Of a DNA stretch of 64,000 nt, positions 34,635-43,038 are shown piece after piece. Both the position numbers and the translations under genes were made by a program. Every line of letters begins with the position of its first letter. Position 1 is the first letter of the stretch. Source of the DNA: Pyxidicoccus caerfyrddinensis. Lineage in GTDB: Bacteria > Myxococcota > Myxococcia > Myxococcales > Myxococcaceae. The stretch covers positions 493,341 through 557,340 of the forward strand of contig NZ_JAAIYA010000001.1 of NCBI RefSeq assembly GCF_010894405.1. The letters run 5' to 3'. The notes beneath the pieces were generated by a model. The model saw only the letters and a program-made list of their open reading frames with translations, was not told the origin of the DNA and ran no database searches.

Positions 34635-35696
34635 TCAAGGCCTCCGGGCCTGCTCGCGCTCCACCGCTTCGAACAACGCGCGGATGTTGGCACCGCCAAA
34701 ACCGCGCGCGTCCTTGCGCTGGATGACTTCGAAGAAGAGGGTGCGCCGCGAGTGCATGGAGCGGGTGAATGCCTGCAACAGCAGCCCCCAGTCATCACGG
34801 TCCACCAGGATGCCGTAGTCTCGCGTCCGGGCCACGTCCAGGTCCAGCCTCCCCAGCCGCTCCTCGAGCACCTCGTAGTAGCTCGGCGGGATATCCAGGA
34901 AATCCACTCCGCGTGAGCGCAGCGCCCGGATGGCCGCCTCGATGTCGTGGCTCAGCATGGCGAAGTGCTGCACGCCCGGGCCGCCGTGGCGCGCCAGGAA
35001 GTCGTCAATCTGCCCCGGCTTGCCGTCCCGCGTGGGCTCCATCATCGGGAAGCAGATGCGCCCGTTGTCGTTCTGCACCACCTTGGAGTTCATCCCGCTC
35101 TCCCCCGTCCGCACGTTCTCCTCGTGCGACTCGTGGAAGCCGAAGACGTCCCGGTAGAAGCGCACCATGGGCTCCAGCTGCCCCGGCTCCAGGGCAATGG
35201 CCAGGTGGTCCAACGCGGCGAAGGGCTCGAACGCGGGCAGCGGGAAGCCCTCCGTCACCGGCTGGTATACGCCGGGCAGGAAGTCCTCCGGCCCGCCCCG
35301 CGACTCGCGCTGGACGAAGGAGTGCACCACGTCCCCCATCGCCGCCACCGTCGCGCGCGTCACCCGGGCCGCGCCGTCGCCACACACCACGGGCCCGCTC
35401 ACCGGCCGCGCACCCCGGCGCACCGCGTCCCGGAAGGCCGCTTCCGCGTCCGTCACGCGCAGGGCGATGTCCCGCACCGCGTCCCCATGGCGCCGCACGA
35501 AGTCCGCGGAAGGCCCCTCGCCCGAGGCCTCCGTCAGCACCAGCCGCAGGTGGCCTTGCTGCAGCAGCAGCGAGCGTTGCCCCTCCGCCCCCGCCCTCCC
35601 CACGACGCGAAACCCGAACGTGCCCACATAGAAGAGCGCCGCCGCCCCCGCGTCCTCCACCCACAGCTCCACATGGTCAATTTCCCTGAAATACAT
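34635..35696 (-). CDS. 4-hydroxyphenylpyruvate dioxygenase / hydroxymandelate synthase family enzyme
   Basis: 353 residues forming two vicinal-oxygen-chelate halves. The Fe(II) ligands are His164 (LDHLAI), His244 (GVQHFAML) and Glu323 (FFEVIQR), all present, and the C-terminal gate reads GFGGANIRALFEAVE. HPPD makes homogentisate from 4-hydroxyphenylpyruvate; HmaS makes 4-hydroxymandelate from the same substrate. In the strand that normally reads LPINEP in HPPD, this protein has FPMMEP: the Pro is kept but the active-site Asn is Met219. The product is therefore uncertain. The partner aminotransferase downstream fits either tyrosine catabolism or hydroxyphenylglycine supply. Confidence 0.85.
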   Translation of the reverse strand: MYFREIDHVELWVEDAGAAALFYVGTFGFRVVGRAGAEGQRSLLLQQGHLRLVLTEASGEGPSADFVRRHGDAVRDIALRVTDAEAAFRDAVRRGARPVSGPVVCGDGAARVTRATVAAMGDVVHSFVQRESRGGPEDFLPGVYQPVTEGFPLPAFEPFAALDHLAIALEPGQLEPMVRFYRDVFGFHESHEENVRTGESGMNSKVVQNDNGRICFPMMEPTRDGKPGQIDDFLARHGGPGVQHFAMLSHDIEAAIRALRSRGVDFLDIPPSYYEVLEERLGRLDLDVARTRDYGILVDRDDWGLLLQAFTRSMHSRRTLFFEVIQRKDARGFGGANIRALFEAVEREQARRP

Positions 35697-35727
35697 GCGT
35701 TCCCCCGAAGCAGGGGGTGCATGCTAC

Positions 35728-35743
35728 TTCATTGAAATATGAA
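35728..35743 (-). promoter_or_regulatory. Inverted repeat TTCAT-N6-ATGAA in an AT-rich promoter region
   Basis: It lies 32 bases upstream of the HPPD-like start in the only AT-rich stretch nearby (35725-35755). The symmetry and location suggest an operator for the two-gene aromatic operon. The regulator is unknown. Confidence 0.35.
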
Positions 35744-35818
35744 CATTCCAGATAGGGCGGAATAGCGCAGAAGGCCGCCCTCATGGGTAGCCTCGCGCTT
35801 TCGTGCCCGCCCGCCGGC

Positions 35819-36598
35819 TCAGGGCGCCGTGAGGAAGTTGAAGCCGTCCTTGGCGATGCTGCTGGGAATCGCGTGGGGCCCGTCGAACTCGCGGTAGTCC
35901 ACCACGTAGTCCTCCTTCAGGAGCTGCTCGTTGATGTAGCGGCCCCCGAAGTCGATGGGCAGCACCGCGTCCTGGGTGCCGTGGGACATGAACACGGTGG
36001 GCTTGCCCCGGAGCTCGGAGGCGGCGACGAAGCCCGGCGAGAAGGCGGCGATGCGGCGGAAGAACCCACCGTTGGTGAGCCCGACGGACAGCGCGTAGCT
36101 GGCCCCGTCGGAGAAGCCGCAGATGGAGACGCGCGCCGGGTCCACGGAGTACTCGCGGAACACGCGGTCCAGCCCGAGCCGGATGCGGGCCAGGTCCACG
36201 TTGTAGTGGCCCCGCTCGATCATGTCCCACGTGAAGCCCACCGCCTTGGGCGCCATCACCAGCGTGCCGTTGGCCTTGGCCTCCTCGCGCATGACGCCCA
36301 GGATGGCCTCCGGCTTGCCGCCGGCCCCGTGCAGCAGCACCACCAGCGGCGCGGGCGTGTCCGGCTGGTAGCTGTCCGGCACCAGCAACAGCCCGGCATC
36401 CGGGTTGTCCACGTCCATGGGCAGCTCCCCTCGCAGCGCCGAGGGCTCGGTGGGCGACGTCACCTGCAGGTCCATGCGCGCCGAGCCGAAGCGGGCCTCC
36501 GTCAGGTGACCCGGCTCGCTGCACCCGGCCATCGTCACCAGCAGGACCAGGAGGGCCCCTGCCGGCCCTCCCCGGAACGTCGCGCGTGCGGTCTTCAT
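35819..36598 (-). CDS. Lipoprotein alpha/beta hydrolase (PHB-depolymerase/feruloyl-esterase-like)
   Basis: 259 residues. The N-terminus LLVLLVTMAGC is a lipoprotein signal. The alpha/beta hydrolase core shows PLVVLLHGAGG (oxyanion loop), ICGFSDGAS (nucleophile Ser in GxSxG), VFMSHGTQDAVLP (acid) and FDGPHAIP (His). The arrangement is that of the LpqC/PHB-depolymerase group, which cleaves esters of polymers or hydroxycinnamates. It is monocistronic between the HPPD operon and the divergent CmlA-like gene. Confidence 0.83.
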   Translation of the reverse strand: MKTARATFRGGPAGALLVLLVTMAGCSEPGHLTEARFGSARMDLQVTSPTEPSALRGELPMDVDNPDAGLLLVPDSYQPDTPAPLVVLLHGAGGKPEAILGVMREEAKANGTLVMAPKAVGFTWDMIERGHYNVDLARIRLGLDRVFREYSVDPARVSICGFSDGASYALSVGLTNGGFFRRIAAFSPGFVAASELRGKPTVFMSHGTQDAVLPIDFGGRYINEQLLKEDYVVDYREFDGPHAIPSSIAKDGFNFLTAP

Positions 36599-36683
36599 CC
36601 GTGGCTACCCCTTGTAAGTGTCCGGGTGTCTCGTCCGGGAAACGCGGCAGCCACCGGCGCCATATCGCGCTGGGGGGCCTTCA

Positions 36684-36695
36684 CCTGCATGCAGG
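36684..36695. promoter_or_regulatory. 12-bp palindrome CCTGCATGCAGG between divergent genes
   Basis: A perfect palindrome in the 223-bp gap between the esterase and the CmlA-like gene, 127 bases before the latter's start. It is a possible operator; no regulator gene is adjacent. Confidence 0.3.
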
Positions 36696-36821
36696 GGGGC
36701 ACCTTCACCGCCCGTGTCACCCCGGGCCCCCACCCGTGCGTGTGGACCGAAATCCGTGTATCAACCGTGCTTCGCTGCTCGCAAGCCCCGCCGGAAAATC
36801 AAGCCTCGCCCGGAGACTGTG

Positions 36822-38411
36822 ATGCTGGACCGCCCGATGTACCTGAAGCCGAACGTCGCCATCGAGCCGCTCTACAACCAGTGGTACACGTGGTGGTACC
36901 TGCTGTCCCCGGCAACGGCTCCGCTGTTCGTGACGAACCTGCATCAAAAGCTGATGCAGTCCTTCGTCGCCAACCCGGACGTGCACGTGGCGGCGCTGAA
37001 GAACCCGCTGCTGATGGGCGGCCCCTTCATCAACCACCCGGCCTCGCGCGTGCCGCAGGTGAAGGAGTTGCTGGAGCGCACCCAGCGCGAGCAGGCGCAC
37101 ATGCTGGCGTACACCAAGGCCATGGCGGAGCTGGAGCAGCTCATGGCGCCCAACAACGGTGGCTCGCTGGAGTCGCTCTACCCCAAGGTGCCGGACCTCC
37201 TGCGCGGCTACGTGGAGCTCACGTACGACCTGAGCCACCGCGCGAGCGCCCGCGTCATCGAGCCGCTGCTGTACCGCAGCAAGTTCTACCAGGAGTCCTC
37301 GCAGAGCGTGACGCTCAACATGGTGGACGGCGACTGGCGCCCGTACATCTTCAGCACGCCGCGCCTGGAGGAGGACTCGCCCGTGTGGCTGAAGGTGCCC
37401 TTCAAGCACGAGGGCCTGGATGAGCTGTTCCGCATGCGCCACACCGCCGGCTCTCCGGGCAAGGTGGCGGAGATGCTGGGCGTGTCCGCCAGCGCCGCGG
37501 GCGCCTTCGCCAACCTCTTCACGGAGACCGCGCCGCGCCGCGCGGAGCGCTACTCGGGTGAAGGCGTGCGCGTGCGCTACTTCGGCCACGCCTGCGTGCT
37601 GCTGGAGACGAAGGACGTCAGCATCCTCACGGACCCCGTCATCAGCTACGAGTTCCCCACGGAGCTGCCGCGCTTCACCCACTCGGACCTGCCCGAGAAG
37701 ATCGACTACGTGGTCCTCACGCACGGCCACGCCGACCACCTGATGATGGAGACGCTGCTCCAGCTCCGGCACCGGGTGGGCACCATCATCGTCCCGCGCA
37801 ACAACGGCAACTCGCTGGCGGACCCCTCGCTGCGGCTGATGCTGCACCACACCGGCTTCAAGAACGTGGTGGAGATCGACGACCTGCAGGAGATTCCCGT
37901 GCCGGGCGGCTCCATCACCGGTCTGCCCTTCATGGGCGAGCACAGCGACCTGGCCATCCAGGCGAAGACGGCGCACCTCGTCCGGCTGGGCGGCAAGTCC
38001 CTGCTGATGGCCGCGGACTCCAATGCGATCGAGCCGCGCCTGTACCAGCACCTGCGCGACATCGTCGGCTCCATCGACGTGCTCTTCCTCGGCATGGAGT
38101 GCGAGGGCGGCCCGATGAGCTGGATGTACGGCCCGCTGCTGAGCAACCCGCTGCCCCGGAAGATGGACCAGGCGCGCCGGCTCAACGGCTCGGACAGCGC
38201 CCGCGCCACCGAAATCACCAACTACCTGGCCCCCAAGGAGGTCTACGTCTACGCGATGGGCCAGGAGCCGTGGCTGCGCCACGTGATGATCCTCGTGTAC
38301 GACGACAAGGCCCCGCAGATCGTCGAGTCGAACAAGTTCCTGGAGCACTGCAAGACGAAGGGCATCCAGGCCGAGCGCCCCTACGTGCGGATGGAGCGCA
38401 TCCTCAAGTAG
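36822..38411 (+). CDS. CmlA-type diiron oxygenase (metallo-beta-lactamase fold)
   Basis: 529 residues from the ATG at 36822 (GGAG 8 bases upstream). The C-terminal half is a metallo-beta-lactamase fold with THGHADH (His301, His303, Asp305, His306), GEHSD (Glu373) and MAADSN (Asp399). As I recall the structure of CmlA, the diiron beta-hydroxylase of chloramphenicol biosynthesis, its ligands are His305, His307, Asp309, His310, Glu377 and Asp403, so the spacing here is identical with a constant offset of four, and the length (~530) is the same. The N-terminal ~240 residues (LYNQWYTWWYLLSPATAPLF) would be the carrier-protein recognition domain. It hydroxylates a tethered amino acid in CmlA; the partner here is unknown. 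Confidence 0.75.
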   Translation: MLDRPMYLKPNVAIEPLYNQWYTWWYLLSPATAPLFVTNLHQKLMQSFVANPDVHVAALKNPLLMGGPFINHPASRVPQVKELLERTQREQAHMLAYTKAMAELEQLMAPNNGGSLESLYPKVPDLLRGYVELTYDLSHRASARVIEPLLYRSKFYQESSQSVTLNMVDGDWRPYIFSTPRLEEDSPVWLKVPFKHEGLDELFRMRHTAGSPGKVAEMLGVSASAAGAFANLFTETAPRRAERYSGEGVRVRYFGHACVLLETKDVSILTDPVISYEFPTELPRFTHSDLPEKIDYVVLTHGHADHLMMETLLQLRHRVGTIIVPRNNGNSLADPSLRLMLHHTGFKNVVEIDDLQEIPVPGGSITGLPFMGEHSDLAIQAKTAHLVRLGGKSLLMAADSNAIEPRLYQHLRDIVGSIDVLFLGMECEGGPMSWMYGPLLSNPLPRKMDQARRLNGSDSARATEITNYLAPKEVYVYAMGQEPWLRHVMILVYDDKAPQIVESNKFLEHCKTKGIQAERPYVRMERILK

Positions 38412-38431
38412 GCCCGCGAGTCGAGCCAGGA

Positions 38432-38467
38432 GCGGGGCCTCGCCGCACAGCGGCTGTGGGGCCCCGC
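38432..38467. terminator. Nested hairpin between convergent genes
   Basis: GCGGGGCC pairs with GGCCCCGC, with an inner GCCGC/GCGGC stem. It lies between the convergent CmlA-like and cysC genes and could end both transcripts, although no T-run follows. Confidence 0.5.
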
Positions 38468-38496
38468 CACCTTCACGCTGGACGCCTGAGACGACT

Positions 38497-39054
38497 TCAG
38501 GCGGCCGCGGCGGAGGCCAGCAGGCCCCGGGCGCGCAGCGTCTCCAGCACGCGCTCCAGGCCCGCCTCCACGGACTCCGCATCCGAGCGCACGGTGGCCT
38601 CGGGGGCCTCCGGCGCCTCGTACGGGTCCGACACGCCGGTGAAGTGGGGAATCTCCCCGGCGAGCGCCTTCTTGTAGAGGCCCTTCACGTCGCGGGCGAT
38701 GAGCGCGTCCAGGCTGGCCTGGATGTAGACCTCGAGGAAGGGCACGCCCTTCGCCGCGGCCATGCGCCGCACCTCGTCCCGCGAGCTCCGGTAGGGAGAG
38801 ATGGCGGCGACGATGACGCCCACGCCGTGGCGCGCGAGCAGCAGCGCCACGTTGCCGATGCGCCGCACGTTCTCCTCGCGGTCCTCGCGCGAGAAGCCCA
38901 GGCCGCGCGACAGCCAGGTGCGCACCTCGTCACCGTCCAGCAACTCCACCGGCCGCATCCCGTCCATGCGCGTCTGCAGCGCGCGGGACAGCGTGCTCTT
39001 GCCCGCGCCGGACATACCCGTCAGCCAGAGGATGAATCCCGTTGTCTGCCGCAT
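38497..39054 (-). CDS. cysC: Adenylylsulfate (APS) kinase
   Basis: 185 residues from the ATG at 39054, with AGGTGA upstream. P-loop GMSGAGKST (~13-21), [22 protein letters not shown] and [17 protein letters not shown] are the standard CysC blocks. It phosphorylates APS to PAPS, the sulfate donor for sulfation or reduction. Its start follows the cysN stop by 12 bases, completing a cysD-cysN-cysC operon that makes PAPS from sulfate and ATP. Confidence 0.95.
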   Translation of the reverse strand: MRQTTGFILWLTGMSGAGKSTLSRALQTRMDGMRPVELLDGDEVRTWLSRGLGFSREDREENVRRIGNVALLLARHGVGVIVAAISPYRSSRDEVRRMAAAKGVPFLEVYIQASLDALIARDVKGLYKKALAGEIPHFTGVSDPYEAPEAPEATVRSDAESVEAGLERVLETLRARGLLASAAAA

Positions 39055-39066
39055 CGTCAATTCACC

Positions 39067-40323
39067 TCAAGCCGCGGGGCCGTTGATCATCCCGGCGCCG
39101 ACCGTGGCGTTGGTCGCCTCGTCGATGAGGATGAAGCTGCCGGTGTAGCGGTTGCGCTGGTACTCGTCGAAGAACAGGGGGACCGTGGTGCGCAGCGTCA
39201 CCCGGCCAATCTCGTTCAGCTTCAGCTGCGTGCTGTCCCCATCCCGGTGGAGCGTATTCACGTCCAGCCGGTAGTGCAGCTGGTTGATCTTCGCCCGCGC
39301 CATGCGCGTGGTGTGCTTGATGGCCAGCCGCGCGCCGGGCTGCAGCGTCGTGGTCTCCGACAGCCAGCACACCATCGCGTCGATGTCCTGGCCCGACGTG
39401 GGCGGGTTGCCCGGGCGGCAGAGCATGTCGCCGCGGCTGATGTCCAGCTCCTCGGCCAGCGACACGTTGACGGACATGGGCGGGAAGGCCTCCGTGAGGC
39501 TCTTGCCGGCCAGGTCGATGTCGCGGATGCGGGTGGTGAAGCCGGAGGGCATCACCATCACCTCGTCGCCCGGGCGCAGCACGCCGCCCAGCACCTGCCC
39601 CGCGTAGGCGCGGTAGTCATGGTACTTCGCGGACATGGGGCGGATGACGCTCTGGACCGGGAAGCGCACGTGGATGAGGTTCCGGTCGGACGCGATGTGC
39701 ACGTTCTCCAGGTGGTGCAGGAGCGTGGGGCCCTCGTACCAGGGCATCTTGTCCGAGCGCGACACCACGTTGTCCCCACCCAGCGCGGAGATGGGGATGA
39801 ACGAGAGGTCCTGCACGTCCAGCTTCATGGAGAACTGGCGGAACTCCTCGCGGATGTTGTCGAAGACGGCCTGGTCGAAGCCCACCAGGTCCATCTTGTT
39901 GATGCACAACACCAGGTGCGGCACGCGCAAGAGCGACGCGATGAAGGCGTGGCGGCGCGTCTGCTCCAGCACGCCCTTGCGCGCATCCACGAGGATGAGC
40001 GCCAGGTCCGCCGTGGACGCGCCCGTCACCATGTTGCGCGTGTACTGCAGGTGTCCGGGTGTGTCCGCGATGATGAACTTGCGCTTCACCGTCGAGAAGT
40101 AGCGGTACGCCACGTCGATGGTGATGCCCTGCTCGCGCTCGGCCTTCAGGCCGTCGAGCAGGAGCGCCAGGTTGACGTACTCGTCGCCCCGGGCGCGGCT
40201 GGTGCGCTCCACGGCGGCCAATTGGTCCTCGAGGATGGACTTGGTGTCGTAGAGCAGCCGACCAATGAGAGTGCTCTTTCCGTCATCGACGGAGCCCGCG
40301 GTCGCGAAACGAAGCAGTTCCAC
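39067..40323 (-). CDS. cysN: Sulfate adenylyltransferase subunit 1 (GTPase)
   Basis: 418 residues from a GTG at 40323 that shares one base with the cysD stop (TAGTG). GTPase motifs: G1 AGSVDDGKSTLIGRLL, G3 DTPGHLQYTRNM, G4 NKMDLVGF. The C-terminal beta-barrels of the EF-Tu type follow (RFPVQSVIRPMSAKYHDYR). It uses GTP hydrolysis to drive APS formation by CysD. Some homologues are fused to CysC; here CysC is separate. Confidence 0.95.
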   Translation of the reverse strand: MELLRFATAGSVDDGKSTLIGRLLYDTKSILEDQLAAVERTSRARGDEYVNLALLLDGLKAEREQGITIDVAYRYFSTVKRKFIIADTPGHLQYTRNMVTGASTADLALILVDARKGVLEQTRRHAFIASLLRVPHLVLCINKMDLVGFDQAVFDNIREEFRQFSMKLDVQDLSFIPISALGGDNVVSRSDKMPWYEGPTLLHHLENVHIASDRNLIHVRFPVQSVIRPMSAKYHDYRAYAGQVLGGVLRPGDEVMVMPSGFTTRIRDIDLAGKSLTEAFPPMSVNVSLAEELDISRGDMLCRPGNPPTSGQDIDAMVCWLSETTTLQPGARLAIKHTTRMARAKINQLHYRLDVNTLHRDGDSTQLKLNEIGRVTLRTTVPLFFDEYQRNRYTGSFILIDEATNATVGAGMINGPAA

Positions 40324-41228
40324 TAGAAGTAACCCTCACGCTTGCGGTCTTCCATCGCCGTCTCGCTGAACTTGTCGTCGGCGCGGCTGGCGCCGCGCTC
40401 GGTGACGCGCGAGGCGCGAATCTCGTTGACGACCTGCTCCACGGTGGTGGCCGAGGACTCGACGCACGCGGTGCAGGTCATGTCGCCCACGGTGCGGAAG
40501 CGCACCTCGGCGGTGATGACTTCCTCTCCGGGCAGCATCTGGAGGAAGGGCGACCAGGCCATCAGCATGCCGTCGCGGCGGAACACCTCGCGCCGGTGGC
40601 TGTAGTAGATGGACGGCAGCGCCACCTTCTCCTGGTCGATGTACTGCCAGATGTCCAGCTCGGTCCAGTTGGACAGGGGGAACACGCGCAGGTGCTCACC
40701 CCGGCGGTGGCGCGCGTTGTAGAGGCTCCACAGCTCCGGGCGCTGGTTCTTCGGGTCCCACTGCCCGAACTCGTCGCGGAACGAGAAGACGCGCTCCTTC
40801 GCGCGGGCCTTCTCCTCGTCGCGCCGGGCGCCGCCGAACACGGCGTTGAACTGGTGCTTCTCGATCGCCTCCAGCAGGGGCACCGTCTGCGCGCGGTTGC
40901 GCGAGGCGCGAGGCCCCTTCTCCTCCGCCACCCGGCCACCGTCGATGGCCTCCTGCACCGACGCGACGATGAGCCGCGCCCCCAGCTCCGCCACACGTGT
41001 GTCGCGGTACTGGAGGACCTCCGGGAAGTTATGCCCGGTGTCCACGTGCATCAGCGGGAAAGGCAGCGGCGCCGGCGCGAACGCCTTCACCGCCAGGTGC
41101 AACATCACCGCCGAGTCCTTCCCTCCGGAGAACAGCAGGACGGGCCGATCCAGCTCGGCCGCCACCTCACGGATGATGAAGATGGACTCGGCTTCCAGGG
41201 CCTCGAGATGTGACAGCTCGTAACTCAC
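40323..41228 (-). CDS. cysD: Sulfate adenylyltransferase subunit 2
   Basis: 301 residues from a GTG at 41228, which gives the same length as E. coli CysD; longer in-frame starts add an unrelated Cys-rich leader. The PP-loop is SGGKDSAVML (~33-42); HVDTGHNFPEVL, FGGARRDEEKARAKERVFSF and SNWTELDIWQYI follow as in the family. It adenylates sulfate to APS in the CysDN complex. First gene of the sulfate activation operon. Confidence 0.95.
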   Translation of the reverse strand: MSYELSHLEALEAESIFIIREVAAELDRPVLLFSGGKDSAVMLHLAVKAFAPAPLPFPLMHVDTGHNFPEVLQYRDTRVAELGARLIVASVQEAIDGGRVAEEKGPRASRNRAQTVPLLEAIEKHQFNAVFGGARRDEEKARAKERVFSFRDEFGQWDPKNQRPELWSLYNARHRRGEHLRVFPLSNWTELDIWQYIDQEKVALPSIYYSHRREVFRRDGMLMAWSPFLQMLPGEEVITAEVRFRTVGDMTCTACVESSATTVEQVVNEIRASRVTERGASRADDKFSETAMEDRKREGYF

Positions 41229-41396
41229 GGGGCAGCAAACTAGCACAGCTCTCCGGCAGCCCTGCCAGCCCCCAATATCCGGCGACACTTGATACATCGG
41301 GTGAGTCAGGCCGGCTCCGCTACTTCCCGGGTGGGTGGAGGCGGTCCCGGGCTCACGGCCAGTGTGGGTTTGGGGCAGACTGCCTCCGAGGTGGCC

Positions 41397-42209
41397 ATGG
41401 ACGCCGAGTCATTGCCGCACCCGGAGCCCCGCCTGTTGGCGTGGCGCATCGAGCAGGCGCAGGCGGAGCAGGTGGATCAGACGCCCCTGCCCGGGCGCGT
41501 GGGGCGGCCCTCACTGTTCGTGGCGGGTGGGCGCGCCATCTACACCGGTCCCCGGGCGCTGTTCTCCGTGGCGCTGGGCGTGGGGTTGGGCGGCGCGGTG
41601 AGCGAGGAGGACATGGACCGGATGGAGGCGTTGCTGGGCCAGGGCGGCGGCGCGGCCCGCATCGAGCTGAACCCGTTCTGCGACCCATCCCTGGCCCAGT
41701 CGCTGGCGCGGCGCCGGTATGTCGTGGAGTCCTTCCAGCTCGTCTGGTGGCGCCGTCCGGGAGACGTGCCTCCGCCCCCGCCGGGCGTGACGGTGCGTCC
41801 CATGGGGACAGGCGAGGAGCGCACGTGGGCGGGGCTCTTCTTCCACGCGTACGCGGGGCGCCCCGCGGCGGCGGAGGTGGAGTTGATGGGTGGCCTCAAC
41901 CTGACGCGCACGCCCTGCAATACCTGCTTCCTGGCGTGCGTGGACGGGGAGCCCCGAGGCGTGGGCGTGGTGTCCGCGACGGGCGGCGTGGCGCTGCTGT
42001 CGGGGGATGGTGTCCCCCTGCCCTACCGGGGGCGGGGGCTCCAACTGGCGCTCATCCACGCACGGCTGGCGTGGGCGGCCGAGCGTGGCTGCGACGTGGC
42101 CACCGCGTCGACGGAGCCCGCCACGGCGTCACAGCGCAGCTACGAGAAGGCAGGGTTTCGCTGCGCGTACCCGAAGCTCATCATGGTGCGTCCCGCCCCG
42201 GGGACTTGA
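41397..42209 (+). CDS. GNAT-family N-acetyltransferase
   Basis: 270 residues from the ATG at 41397 (GAGGTGG upstream); a longer frame begins upstream but is low-complexity. The C-terminal ~110 residues have the GNAT core: GVTVRPMGTGEERTWAGLFF, then GVALLSGDGVPLPYRGRGLQ (Q/R-x-x-G-x-G/A acetyl-CoA loop) and ASQRSYEKAGFRCAYP. The first half is a less conserved second lobe. The substrate is unknown. The next gene starts 36 bases on, so the two may be co-transcribed. Confidence 0.8.
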   Translation: MDAESLPHPEPRLLAWRIEQAQAEQVDQTPLPGRVGRPSLFVAGGRAIYTGPRALFSVALGVGLGGAVSEEDMDRMEALLGQGGGAARIELNPFCDPSLAQSLARRRYVVESFQLVWWRRPGDVPPPPPGVTVRPMGTGEERTWAGLFFHAYAGRPAAAEVELMGGLNLTRTPCNTCFLACVDGEPRGVGVVSATGGVALLSGDGVPLPYRGRGLQLALIHARLAWAAERGCDVATASTEPATASQRSYEKAGFRCAYPKLIMVRPAPGT

Positions 42210-42245
42210 CCCGTTTTCCGTGCCCGTGCGACAGAGCCTGAAGCC

Positions 42246-43031
42246 ATGCCCAGTCCGACCCCTCCGAGCCCGAATAGCCCCGACCGCTGGTTCCCGACGC
42301 GCAAGCCGCTGACCGAGCCGCGCATGCGGCTGTTCTGCTTCCCCTTCGCGGGCGGCAGCGCGGCCATCTACAACGCCTGGGGCGCCGGCATGCCCGTGGG
42401 CGTGGAGCTGTGCGCGGTGCAGCTCCCCGGCCGCGAGCGCCGGCTGATGGAGAAGCCCATCGACAGCCTCCCGGCGCTGGTGGACGCGCTGCTCCCCGTG
42501 CTGGCGCCGCTGCTGGACAGGCCCTTCGCCTTCTTCGGCTACAGCATGGGCTCGCGCATCTCCCTGGAGCTGACGCGCCGCCTGCACGTGCGCAACGGCC
42601 CCATGCCCAGGGGCCTCATGCTGGCCGCCGCCGGCCCGCCGCGGGAGAATGACCGCGAGCCCATCCACCACCTGCCCGAGGCCGAGTTCATCGCGAACCT
42701 GCGCAAGTACGACGGCACGCCGGAGGAAATCCTCCAGCACCGCGAGCTGCTGGAGCTGCTGCTGCCCACGCTGCGCGCGGACTTCGCGCTCGCCTGGTGG
42801 GAGAACGGCAACCACCCCGTGAAGCTGGACGTCCCCATCTCCGCCATGGGCGCGGTGGGTGACGCGCACGTCCCGGTGGCCAAGCTGGAGACGTGGCGCG
42901 AGGAGACCTCGAACGCGGACTTCCGCGTCCGTCACTTCCCCGGCGGCCACTTCTTCATCCGCCAGCACCAGGACGCCATCCTCACCGCCGTGCGCGAGGA
43001 CCTCGCGCGGTGGATGGCCCCGAAGCCCTGA
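42246..43031 (+). CDS. Type II thioesterase
   Basis: 261 residues with FCFPFAGGSAAIYNAW (oxyanion region), FFGYSMGSRISLEL (nucleophile Ser in GxSxG), AMGAVGDAHVP (Asp) and FPGGHFFI (His). These are diagnostic of the editing thioesterases that remove wrong acyl groups from NRPS/PKS carrier domains. It is convergent, 7 bases apart, with the phosphopantetheinyl transferase gene, another carrier-protein service enzyme. No NRPS or PKS is present in the window, so it must serve clusters elsewhere in the genome. Confidence 0.9.
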   Translation: MPSPTPPSPNSPDRWFPTRKPLTEPRMRLFCFPFAGGSAAIYNAWGAGMPVGVELCAVQLPGRERRLMEKPIDSLPALVDALLPVLAPLLDRPFAFFGYSMGSRISLELTRRLHVRNGPMPRGLMLAAAGPPRENDREPIHHLPEAEFIANLRKYDGTPEEILQHRELLELLLPTLRADFALAWWENGNHPVKLDVPISAMGAVGDAHVPVAKLETWREETSNADFRVRHFPGGHFFIRQHQDAILTAVREDLARWMAPKP

Positions 43032-43038
43032 TGTCGCT

